The translations under genes and the position numbers were made by a program. A model generated the notes under the pieces. It did no database searches. It had not been told where the DNA came from and saw only the letters and a program-made list of their open reading frames with translations. A stretch of 64,000 bases of DNA from Pseudonocardia sp. (GTDB lineage Bacteria; Actinomycetota; Actinomycetes; Mycobacteriales; Pseudonocardiaceae), in NCBI RefSeq assembly GCF_025465255.1, contig NZ_JAODNI010000220.1:1-64000 (forward strand). Reading direction: 5' to 3'. Each line of letters starts with the position of its first letter. Position 1 is the first letter of the stretch. Positions 56,534 through 64,000 of this stretch are shown piece by piece.

Positions 56534-58222
56534 TCAGACGTCCGCACGGTAGAAGGTCAGCTCGTCGATCTCGGTGACGTTGTCGATGCCGCCCCCGCCG
56601 AGCTTCGTGATCCAGACCAGGACGTGCTCCACGGGCTGGCTGTCCGCGAGCGAGATCGTGGTGCTGCCGGACTTCAGCGTCTGCTTCGCGAGCAGCACCG
56701 TCTCGCCCAGCTGCGCGTTCTCCGAAGGAGCCGACCGGATCTCGACGACGGTGCCGTCGCTGGGGGACTGGACGGTCAGCCGGGAGAGCTGCTCGACGGA
56801 CACGAACGACGTCATGATCCCGATGCCCGGCTTGAGCGCGGGGAACGGCTGCCGGTACTCCGCGGTGGCCCAGCTGGTGGTGAGGTTGCCGTCGACGGCT
56901 CGGGACACCCGGGCCGCGTTGTCGCTGTCCCCGACCGGGTCGAACACCCTGGCCTGCGGATTCGCGATCGCGACGCCGGGGGTCGGCGGGGCGGCCCGGT
57001 TGTCCTGGCCGGGGGTGGCGGACCCGCCGACGACGATTGCCGGCCCGCCCCCGCCGTTCCCGAACAGGGCCCCGAGCTGCACGCCCAGGTACCCGAGCAC
57101 GACGAGCACGCCGACGGCGAGCACCCCGAGCCCGACCAGCAGCTTGCGGTGGCGGTCCGGGTCCTTGGTCCCGCTGTCCCGCCTGCGGTCCTGCCAGACG
57201 TCACCCGGGCTGGTGGAGGTGCCGTCGTGGACGGGCGGGAACAGGGCGGAGCGGTCGTCCTCCGCGACGACCTCGTCCAGCATGGCGCGCACCGCGGCCG
57301 CGGTGTGGACCCGGCCCGAGGCGGTCTCACCGCCGATGCCGAGGGTTCCGGTGCAGACCGCGTCCAGCTCGACGGGCACGCCCTGGCGGACGGCCGACGG
57401 GGCGGGCGGCTCGCCGTGCGGCCGGTCCGCGGCGGCCAGCCCGGCGCGCGCGGCGTCCGAACCGGACAGCGGCCACGCCGAGGTCAGAAGGGTGTAGAGG
57501 ATCGCGCCGAGGCCGCGCACGTCGTCCGCGGGGGTGAGCCCGGGCCGCGGCAGCACGAAGGCGACCTGCGCCCGGCCGTCCGGGGTGATCCGGATGCGCT
57601 GCGGGTGGTCGCAGCCCAGGACCAGGCCGTGACCGTGCGCGTCCTCCGCGGCGGCGGCGAGTGGCTCGACCATCCGGGCCGCGGCCAGGGGCCGGATCAG
57701 GCCGTCCGCGACGGTCTCGGCCAGGCTGCGGCCCGGGACCCATTCGGTGACGGCGGCGCCCAGGACGTCCTCGGGCATGCCCCGGGACCCGGCGGCCAGC
57801 ACGTCCAGCAGGCGGGCGCACCCGGCGTGCTCGAAACAGCCCGCCCGCAGCGCCCGCACGATCATGTCCTCGGCCCGGGCGGACGAGTCCGGGTCCGGTG
57901 TGCCGTCGACGGGCAGCCGACGCAGCACGGTGACCGCGACGTCCCGCTGCAGAACGGTGTCCTCGGCCCGCCAGAACTCCGCTCCCGCGCGCAGGTCCGC
58001 GCCGACGCGGGCCCGCAGGGCGTAGCGCTCGGCGATGACGTCGCCGGCGGAGGTGGCGGCGGGATCGGGGGCACGGAGCCCGTTCGGCGGCCGGACCGGC
58101 TCGGAGGGACTCTGCTGCGCGGGCACGATCGGCTCCTCGGCGGTACGGACACCTGCGGCGTCGCCACGCACCGCAGGGCGGTCTCCACCTGCGGCGGGCC
58201 GCGGTCCCGTCTGCCCGCTCAC
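56534..58222 (-). CDS. Membrane pseudokinase (MviN/MurJ-associated type) with sugar-binding-like outer domain
   Basis: A 562-residue protein. Residues about 60-330 resemble a PknB-type kinase but lack catalytic parts: the VAVK Lys is Thr ('DVAVTVLRR'), the HRD-K-N loop is 'LVLGCDHPQRIRIT', and DFG is missing. One transmembrane helix lies near 362-385 ('KLLVGLGVLAVGVLVVLGYLGVQLGALFG'). The outer 150 residues resemble an F5/8-type discoidin fold ('SDNAARVSRAVDGNLTTSWATAEYRQ'). In M. tuberculosis this kinase part is the C-terminus of MviN and, once phosphorylated by PknB, binds FhaA. Here it is a separate gene and no MurJ gene adjoins it. Confidence 0.85.
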   Translation of the reverse strand: MSGQTGPRPAAGGDRPAVRGDAAGVRTAEEPIVPAQQSPSEPVRPPNGLRAPDPAATSAGDVIAERYALRARVGADLRAGAEFWRAEDTVLQRDVAVTVLRRLPVDGTPDPDSSARAEDMIVRALRAGCFEHAGCARLLDVLAAGSRGMPEDVLGAAVTEWVPGRSLAETVADGLIRPLAAARMVEPLAAAAEDAHGHGLVLGCDHPQRIRITPDGRAQVAFVLPRPGLTPADDVRGLGAILYTLLTSAWPLSGSDAARAGLAAADRPHGEPPAPSAVRQGVPVELDAVCTGTLGIGGETASGRVHTAAAVRAMLDEVVAEDDRSALFPPVHDGTSTSPGDVWQDRRRDSGTKDPDRHRKLLVGLGVLAVGVLVVLGYLGVQLGALFGNGGGGPAIVVGGSATPGQDNRAAPPTPGVAIANPQARVFDPVGDSDNAARVSRAVDGNLTTSWATAEYRQPFPALKPGIGIMTSFVSVEQLSRLTVQSPSDGTVVEIRSAPSENAQLGETVLLAKQTLKSGSTTISLADSQPVEHVLVWITKLGGGGIDNVTEIDELTFYRADV

Positions 58223-58351
58223 CGGCGTCGACCTCCCCCCGCGACCTTCCGGTCCGTCGTCGTGTGCCGGGCCCAGCCTACGTCAGGTGACGTGTCCGCG
58301 ACGAGGATTCGGGCCCCGGCGAGCCGGGGCCCGTTCCGCCGGCGCGCGGCT

Positions 58352-60847
58352 CTAATGACGCGAGGGTGGCCGCCGCAGCGGAACCGTGGGCCCGGTCGGG
58401 TCTCCCCCGGACCCAGGTCCCCGGGGTGCGCGTCCCGGCTCGTCGTCCGGCGGCCGGCTGTCGCGTGCGGGCCGTGGCGGCCGGACGGGCGGCCCCGTGG
58501 GCCCGGTGGGCCCGGTGCTCCCGGCACCCGTCACCCCGGCGATCTCGCCGGTCGGAGCGTCGTCGGGCCCGCGGCCGGGCGGCGGGACGCCTGCGCCTGG
58601 CGCGCCGCCGTCCCCGGAACGGATGCGCCGCACGATCCGGAATCCGGCCAGGATCACCAGAGCCACGCCCGCGACCACGGTGAGCCAGACCGTCACCACG
58701 CCGTAGACCGTGGACCGGACCTGCAGCCGGGTCGGCGGGCCCAGCGTGCCGCCGTCCGGGGTCCGGACCGCCGCCTCGACGGGGAAGGTGCCCGACCGGG
58801 TCACCTCGGCGTCGACCCGCACCTGGACGCGGCCCAGCGGCGGAACGCGCTGCACCGGGATGGTCGAGACCCGCAGGCCGCCGCCGACGCTCGCCAGCTC
58901 GACCTGCACCGTCATGGTCACGGGCAGCCCGTTCGCCACGGTGAGCAGGATCGGCGCGTCCCGGGTGCCGAGCGAGTAGGGGCCCGGCGGCTCGAGGACC
59001 CGGACCGAGCCGACGAGCTCGGAGATGCGGGTGCCCACTGCCGCCGCGGCGGCGGCCGCAGCGCCCGGGTCGCCGCGCCAGGCGGACGAGGCACCCCGCA
59101 GCAGGCCGCGCAGCAGCGGGTCGAAGACCTCCGTCGGGTCCGCGCCGACGCCCGGCTCGTAGGTCGAGGCGGCCCGCAGGCGTTCGACGGCGTCCCGGTC
59201 CGCGACCAGGCCCTCGACGACCGAGGCGGGGATCTCCGCGGTGCTGGCCCGCACCGGGTACGCCACGGCCGTCGGCGTGGCGCCGGGCGTGGGTCCCGCG
59301 GAGACGGACGCCCCGAGCGCGCGGGGCGCCAGCAGGCCGTCCTGCAACAGCCGGGCGGCCGCCGCGAGCAGGGCGTCGGCGCCGGACCCGTCCGCCTGCC
59401 AGCGGTGCGGCGGGGCGAGCACGAGCGGCCCCTGCCGGTCCGCGCTCCCCGGGGCGGCCGCGGCGGCGGCGCGGGCACGGAAGGCCAGGGCCCCGACGGC
59501 GTCCTGGGTCGAGAGCGGCCCTTCGCTGCCGGAGAGCGACGTGCTCGGTGCGCCGGTGTTGCCGGCACCGGTCCCCGGGTCCGTCGTCCCCGCGGCCGCC
59601 TCGGTGAGCAGCGGGTCCGTGATCACGGCGGTGACCGCAGTGTTCGCCGGGGCCCCGGTGGGCGGTTCCAGCGCCACCACGCCGGAGGTCCGGGTGGCCC
59701 GCCCCTGCGCGATCCCGTCCGCGGACAGCAGCACCGCCGACGAGCTGTCCTGCGCGATCCCGACCCGGCCCAACGTCGCGTCGTCGACCAGGCCGTCGGC
59801 GGGCCAGAGGGTGTCCGCGAGGACCGGGGTCCCGAGGGTGGCCGCGGCGGTGGCGCGGCCGTCGTCGACGGCGCGCGAGGCGAGGTCCGGGGCGCCGTTG
59901 CGGACCAGCGAGACGAGGTCCGCGTCGTCCTGCGGAAGGGCGAGCACGCAGCTGCCGCGCAGCACGGTGGAGAGCCGGTCGACCCAGCGACCCGCGGCCT
60001 GGGCACCTGCGCCGGGGATCGTCCCGGACGGCGTGCGCACGACGTACCCGTCGCGCATCGCGGCCGCGGTCTCCACGAGCTCCGGATCGACGGCGACGCA
60101 CATCGCGGCCCGCAGCGGCGTCCCGGCCGGAGCTCGCGAGGCCAGGGTGGACACCAGGCCGTCGAGGCGGCCACCGGGGGCGAAGGAGGCGGCGAGGTCG
60201 TCGTCGGTCAGCGTGGTCTGCTCACTCGGGACCACCGGCAGCCGGTGCGGCACGTCCGCGATCGGGTACAGCATCGTGAACGGCGTCGCGGCACCGTCGA
60301 CGGGCGGGGGGCCGCTGCCCGGCAGCGACTGCACGGCGAGCAGGGTCCGCACCGCGGCGAGCCGTGCGCGGACCCCGTCCTGCGCGCCGTTGACGTTGAC
60401 CAGCAGCGGGTAGACGCCCGGCCGGGTCAACGCGAGGCTCGTCGTCGGCGGGCCGGTGAACGGGAGCGTGATCCGCACCGGGACGGAGCCGCCGGGGGCC
60501 AGTGCGTCCGGCAGGTCCGTGAAGGTCGGGGTGACGGCGTCGACGGCGGCGCTGCCCTCCAGCGCGTCGCGGACCTGGCCCTCGGCGGTCAGCGCGTCCC
60601 CGCGCTGGATCCGCAGGCCGATCCCGTCGACCGCGGTCGTGCTGGTGTTCGTCAGGGTGCCGGTGACGGTGAGCTCGGCCGGCCCGTCCGACGTGACGAG
60701 GCCGGGCGCGAGCTGGTTCAGCGTGAGCTGCAGCGGGCCCGCGGCCGGGTTCCGGGGCGGGGCGGCCGGGACCGCGCCGGACGCGCTGCCGGCCATCCCG
60801 GTGAGCAGGAGCAGGACGAGCACGGCCGCGGCCGCGGCCCCTCTCAC
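58352..60847 (-). CDS. DUF6049 family secreted/membrane protein (Rv3909-like)
   Basis: An 831-residue protein. Start GTG 60847 (VRGAAAAAVLVLLLLTGMAGSASG), a signal peptide, overlapping the NUDIX stop as GTGA. A large external part with Ig-like stretches ('LQLTLNQLAPGLVTSDGPAELTVTGTLTN') runs to one transmembrane helix near 718-740 ('TVWLTVVAGVALVILAGFRIV'), followed by a Pro/Gly-rich cytoplasmic tail of about 90 residues. This matches the layout of Rv3909, a conserved neighbour of mviN with unknown function. It lies 129 bp upstream of the pseudokinase. Confidence 0.85.
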   Translation of the reverse strand: MRGAAAAAVLVLLLLTGMAGSASGAVPAAPPRNPAAGPLQLTLNQLAPGLVTSDGPAELTVTGTLTNTSTTAVDGIGLRIQRGDALTAEGQVRDALEGSAAVDAVTPTFTDLPDALAPGGSVPVRITLPFTGPPTTSLALTRPGVYPLLVNVNGAQDGVRARLAAVRTLLAVQSLPGSGPPPVDGAATPFTMLYPIADVPHRLPVVPSEQTTLTDDDLAASFAPGGRLDGLVSTLASRAPAGTPLRAAMCVAVDPELVETAAAMRDGYVVRTPSGTIPGAGAQAAGRWVDRLSTVLRGSCVLALPQDDADLVSLVRNGAPDLASRAVDDGRATAAATLGTPVLADTLWPADGLVDDATLGRVGIAQDSSSAVLLSADGIAQGRATRTSGVVALEPPTGAPANTAVTAVITDPLLTEAAAGTTDPGTGAGNTGAPSTSLSGSEGPLSTQDAVGALAFRARAAAAAAPGSADRQGPLVLAPPHRWQADGSGADALLAAAARLLQDGLLAPRALGASVSAGPTPGATPTAVAYPVRASTAEIPASVVEGLVADRDAVERLRAASTYEPGVGADPTEVFDPLLRGLLRGASSAWRGDPGAAAAAAAAVGTRISELVGSVRVLEPPGPYSLGTRDAPILLTVANGLPVTMTVQVELASVGGGLRVSTIPVQRVPPLGRVQVRVDAEVTRSGTFPVEAAVRTPDGGTLGPPTRLQVRSTVYGVVTVWLTVVAGVALVILAGFRIVRRIRSGDGGAPGAGVPPPGRGPDDAPTGEIAGVTGAGSTGPTGPTGPPVRPPRPARDSRPPDDEPGRAPRGPGSGGDPTGPTVPLRRPPSRH

Positions 60848-61338
60848 GCGGTCTCCTCCAGCAGCTCCGTGGCCCGGCGGATCAACCGCCGCTCGTCGGC
60901 GTAGGCGAGCCGGGACTCCAGCTCGCCCAGCGGTACCCAGGCGACCTCGGAGACCTCCACGTCGTCGTCGCACAGCTCGCCGCCGAGGGCGCGCATGAGG
61001 AAGTGGTGCACGGTCTTGTGTACGCGGCGGTCCTCGGCGATGAACCAGAAGTCGATGGTGCCCAGGGGTGCGACCACCCGCCCGATGATGCCGGTCTCCT
61101 CCTCGACCTCGCGCACCGCCGCCTGTTCCGCGGTCTCACCGGCCTCGATGTGCCCCTTCGGCAACGACCAGAGCAGCCGGCCGCGGCGGTCCAACCGGCC
61201 GATCACCGCGGCCGTGCCGTGCTCCTGGTCGACGACCAGTCCCCCGGCGGACGTCTCGTCCACGGTCCGCAGCCGGCGACGCCGGTCCGCGGGACGGCCC
61301 GCGCGGCGCCCTCCGGAGCGACCGCGGGAAGAGGACAT
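60844..61338 (-). CDS. NUDIX hydrolase (MutT4-like)
   Basis: A 164-residue protein from ATG 61338 (MSSSRGRSGGRRAGRP); TTG 61377 would add 13 residues. After a basic N-terminus, the Nudix box is 'GHIEAGETAEQAAVREVEEETGI' (G-x5-E-x7-REUxEExGU). It splits nucleoside diphosphate-linked compounds. It is the first gene of a minus-strand run into DUF6049 and the pseudokinase, as with Rv3908. Confidence 0.9.
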   Translation of the reverse strand: MSSSRGRSGGRRAGRPADRRRRLRTVDETSAGGLVVDQEHGTAAVIGRLDRRGRLLWSLPKGHIEAGETAEQAAVREVEEETGIIGRVVAPLGTIDFWFIAEDRRVHKTVHHFLMRALGGELCDDDVEVSEVAWVPLGELESRLAYADERRLIRRATELLEETA

Positions 61339-61512
61339 GTGGCGATGGTAACGAGGGAGCAGGTCGCCGGTGGTCAACTCGCTCGCCGGCCTCCGTCACG
61401 TCCCCGCCGTTCGGGGCTTTCCGCCAGGCACGGGGCACGTCGACGGCCGGTGAGCCCCCGGGAGAAGTATGGGTGCGCCGGACGTCCGGGGCGGCGCCTA
61501 CACTGGCCCGCC

Positions 61513-63042
61513 GTGTCTTCTCCGCTCGTGATCCCGGGAACCGCCGTCGCGGCCCACCCCGCCGACGGTGCCCTCGATCGGGGTACCCCGTCCGTACCTG
61601 CCGCTCTGCCCGAACCGGCTGCACTGCACCGGGCCCAGGAGAATGCACTCGTGGAGCTGCTCGACATCCCCGCGGTCGCCGAGGACCTCGCGTCCCGGTT
61701 CGCCGGGGCCGGCCACCGGCTCTACCTCGTCGGCGGCAGCGTGCGGGACGCGCTGCTGCGCCGCGGCAGCAACGACCTGGACTTCACCACGGACGCGCGC
61801 CCGGACGTCGTGCTGCGGCTGCTCTCCGGCTGGGCGGACGCGATCTGGGACACCGGCATCGAGTTCGGCACGGTCGGCGCGCGCCGCCACGACCACGTCG
61901 TCGAGATCACGACCTTCCGCGCGGACGCGTACGACCGGGTGAGTCGCAACCCCGTCGTGCGGTTCGGGGACTCCATCGACGACGACCTCGTCCGCCGGGA
62001 CTTCAGCGTCAACGCCATGGCCGTCGAGCTGGGCGAGCGGCGCTTCGTGGACCCGCACGGCGGGGTCGCGGCCCTGTCCGCAGGCGTCCTGGACACCCCG
62101 GCCGCCCCGGAGGACTCCTTCGCGGACGACCCGCTGCGCATGCTCCGCGCCGCGCGGTTCGTCTCGCAGCTGGGGTTCACGCCGTCGGAGCGGGTCGTCT
62201 CGGCGATGACCGCGATGGCCGGCGAGCTCGCCCGGATCACCCGCGAGCGGGTGCAGGCGGAGTTCAGCAAGCTGCTGCTCGGGGAGTTCCCGCGGCGGGG
62301 CATCGAGCTGCTCGTGGACACCGGGCTGGCCGAGTTCGTGGTGCCCGAGGTGCCCGCGATGCGGCTCGCGATCGACGAGCACATGCAGCACAAGGACGTC
62401 TACACGCATTCGCTCGTGGTCATGGAGCAGGCGATCGACCGGGAGACCGACGGCCCGGACCTCGTGCTGCGCCTCGCCGCGCTGCTGCACGACGTCGGCA
62501 AGCCGCCGACCCGGCGCAAGGAGCCGGACGGCCGGGTGAGCTTCCACCACCACGAGGTGGTCGGCGCGAAGATGGTGCGCAAGCGGCTGCGGGAGCTGCG
62601 CTACCCCAAGCACCTGATCGACGAGGTGGCCCAGCTCGTCTACCTGCACCTGCGGTTCCACGGCTACGGCAAGGGCGAGTGGACGGACTCGGCGGTGCGC
62701 CGCTACGTCACCGACGCGGGCCCGCTGCTCGAGCGCCTGCACCGGCTCGTCCGCTCGGACTGCACGACGCGGAACAAGCGCCGGGCCGCCGCCCTGCAGC
62801 GCTCGTACGACTCGCTCGAGGACCGGATCAGCGAGCTGCGCAAGCAGGAGGAGCTCGACGCGATCCGCCCGGACCTCGACGGCAACGCCATCATGGAGAT
62901 CCTCGGCATGAAGCCGGGGCCGCTGGTCGGCAAGGCGTACAAGCACCTGCTGGGCCTGCGGATGGAGCGCGGCCCGCTGGGCCGGGCCGAGGCCGAGCGC
63001 GAGCTGCGGACCTGGGCCGCGGAGAACGTCCCGGCGGAGTAG
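61513..63042 (+). CDS. pcnA: CCA tRNA nucleotidyltransferase
   Basis: A 509-residue protein. Start GTG 61513 chosen from spacing to a TACACT -10-like element at 61499-61504, which would give a leaderless message; GTG 61651 (VELLDIP) is a later option. Nucleotidyltransferase head 'LYLVGGSVRDALLRRGSNDLDFTTDARPD' (GGxVRD and DxD), 'RRDFSVNAMAVEL', 'EDSFADDPLRMLRAARF', then an HD domain with 'LAALLHDVGKPPTR'. It adds or repairs CCA ends, needed here since tRNA-Leu and tRNA-Ile lack encoded CCA. Confidence 0.95.
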   Translation: MSSPLVIPGTAVAAHPADGALDRGTPSVPAALPEPAALHRAQENALVELLDIPAVAEDLASRFAGAGHRLYLVGGSVRDALLRRGSNDLDFTTDARPDVVLRLLSGWADAIWDTGIEFGTVGARRHDHVVEITTFRADAYDRVSRNPVVRFGDSIDDDLVRRDFSVNAMAVELGERRFVDPHGGVAALSAGVLDTPAAPEDSFADDPLRMLRAARFVSQLGFTPSERVVSAMTAMAGELARITRERVQAEFSKLLLGEFPRRGIELLVDTGLAEFVVPEVPAMRLAIDEHMQHKDVYTHSLVVMEQAIDRETDGPDLVLRLAALLHDVGKPPTRRKEPDGRVSFHHHEVVGAKMVRKRLRELRYPKHLIDEVAQLVYLHLRFHGYGKGEWTDSAVRRYVTDAGPLLERLHRLVRSDCTTRNKRRAAALQRSYDSLEDRISELRKQEELDAIRPDLDGNAIMEILGMKPGPLVGKAYKHLLGLRMERGPLGRAEAERELRTWAAENVPAE

Positions 63043-63046
63043 CCGG

Positions 63047-64000
63047 TCAGCCGCGGCGGCGGAGCAGCCGGTCGTGGGCCAGCAGGCCCACCAGGTAGAC
63101 CGCCGCCGCGGAACCCAGCAGCAGCGGGGCCGTCCCGTCCGGCGGGCTGAGCAGCGCCGCCACCGTGACGGCCAGGACGTAGCAGACGTTGAAGACGCCG
63201 TCGTAGAGCGCGAACACCCGGCCACGCACCGCGTCGTCGGTCTCGCTCTGCACGCCGGCGTCCGCGCACAGCTTCACCATCTGTCCCGCGGTGCTCAGCA
63301 CGAACGCGCCTGCGAGCACGCTCGGCGGGGACAACGTCAGCGCCACGACGACCATCGCCACGGCGGCGACGAGCAGCGCCACCCGCACGGTCCGCGGCCG
63401 GCCGATCCGGTGCACCAGGAACGGCGTCAGCAGCGCGGCCACGCCCATCCCGGCCGCGGCGGCGACCACGGCCTCGCCCAGCCCCGCCATGCCGCCGTGC
63501 AGCAGCCCCGAGCCCGTGAAGGCGTAGCGGAACAGCAGCAGGGACACCAGCGTGCTCACGCCGAACGCGAGCCGGTGCGCGGCGAGGGCGAGGAAGGTGG
63601 CGGCGACGGTGGGCGTCCGGAAGACCGCCCGCGCGCCGTCCACGAACCCGTGCGCGACGGCCGTGAGTGCCCGGTCCGGCTCGTCGCGCGAGTCCGGTCC
63701 GAGGACCTTCCGGCCGAAGGTCGCCGCGACGAGCCCGGCGACCAGCGGGCCGGCCGCGGCCAGGGCCGTCGTGATCGCCGACCCGGCATTCCCTGCCCCG
63801 GCCAGCATCCGGATCCCGACGGCCGACGCCCCGCCCAGCGCCGCGACCCCGGCCCCGACGGTGACGGCCAGGACGTTCGCCTCGACCAGGTGCCGGCGCA
63901 GCACGACGTGCGGCAGCGCCGCGGACAGCCCGGACAGCACGAACCGGTTCACCCCCATGACGGCGAGCGCCCCGAGGTAGAGCGGTGCCCCCGCGACCCC
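63047..64000 (-). CDS. MFS transporter, 5' end beyond the window
   Basis: About 317 codons are visible to the right edge, where the frame is still open (GVAGAPLYLGALAV before the first in-window ATG at 63958), so the N-terminal part is missing. The visible part has about eight hydrophobic helices, with 'LTPFLVHRIGRPRTVRVALL' (an MFS loop) and 'QSETDDAVRGRVFALYDGVFNVCYVLAV', which is typical of MFS efflux-type proteins. Substrate unknown. It converges on pcnA, with 4 bp between stops. Confidence 0.8.
   Translation of the reverse strand, partial: GVAGAPLYLGALAVMGVNRFVLSGLSAALPHVVLRRHLVEANVLAVTVGAGVAALGGASAVGIRMLAGAGNAGSAITTALAAAGPLVAGLVAATFGRKVLGPDSRDEPDRALTAVAHGFVDGARAVFRTPTVAATFLALAAHRLAFGVSTLVSLLLFRYAFTGSGLLHGGMAGLGEAVVAAAAGMGVAALLTPFLVHRIGRPRTVRVALLVAAVAMVVVALTLSPPSVLAGAFVLSTAGQMVKLCADAGVQSETDDAVRGRVFALYDGVFNVCYVLAVTVAALLSPPDGTAPLLLGSAAAVYLVGLLAHDRLLRRRG

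Noticed and set aside
56507..60904. A 1465-codon open frame on the plus strand
   Set aside because: Antisense to the pseudokinase and DUF6049 genes; low-complexity Arg/Gly/Asp makeup typical of GC-rich shadow frames.

Overview
This 64 kb window is the chromosome-origin region of a very GC-rich actinobacterium. Gene order from the NUDIX/sigM end through parAB, yidC, rpmH, dnaA, dnaN, recF, gyrBA, ppiA/cwsA, crgA, pknAB and fhaAB is the mirror image of the Mycobacterium tuberculosis Rv3907c-Rv0020c order. The gene content (extra D-Ala-D-Ala ligase next to parB, DLW-39 peptide, MetE-like and F420-type enzymes, and the end of what looks like a soluble di-iron monooxygenase cluster) suggests the Pseudonocardiales, probably Pseudonocardia. 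That genus call is inference from synteny and protein resemblance; no database search was run.

Layout. 1-5.6 kb: accessory metabolism (amidohydrolase tail, Fe-S/metal maturation protein, methyltransferase, MetE-like enzyme, F420-type oxidoreductase, IclR regulator, DUF2630, kinase-like protein). 5.7-17.4 kb: tRNA-Leu and the PASTA-kinase growth module (fhaA, fhaB, pstP, rodA, pbpA, pknA, pknB, then a glutamine amidotransferase and crgA). 17.4-21.2 kb: a PH-like membrane protein, an unannotated 22-residue Cys-rich peptide, a rhomboid protease, ppiA, a cwsA-like gene and a hydrolase. 21.2-27.7 kb: an accessory block (repetitive secreted protein, mntH-mntR, MarR, PNPOx-like, DinB) with decayed genes, including a broken yefM-yoeB pair beside tRNA-Ala. 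27.7-41.3 kb: tRNA-Ala, DLW-39, tRNA-Ile, DUF3566, gyrA, gyrB, dciA, recF, gnd, dnaN, oriC and dnaA, all on the minus strand. 41.8-47.3 kb: rpmH, rnpA, yidD, yidC, khpB, rsmG, parA, parB on the plus strand. 47.3-50.1 kb: ddl and a gene-free centromere with a cluster of parS sites. 50.1-64 kb: aminotransferase, acetyltransferase, cwlM, trxA, trxB, anti-sigma and sigM-type sigma factor, a pseudokinase, a DUF6049 membrane protein, NUDIX, CCA-adding enzyme and a truncated MFS gene.

How it works together. Replication initiation (DnaA, DnaN, DciA, RecF, gyrase), segregation (ParABS) and envelope growth control (PknA/PknB, PstP, FhaA/FhaB, RodA/PbpA, CrgA, CwsA, CwlM, MurJ-type pseudokinase) sit in one block around oriC. 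The main oddities are: a free-standing 22-aa C-x3-C-x-C peptide gene with its own ribosome site and strong terminator; a second cluster of near-perfect DnaA boxes over the dciA start; a parS-like site in the loop of the parB terminator; the absence of a murJ transmembrane gene from the place where synteny predicts it; and an in-frame internal start with a good Shine-Dalgarno in fhaA.
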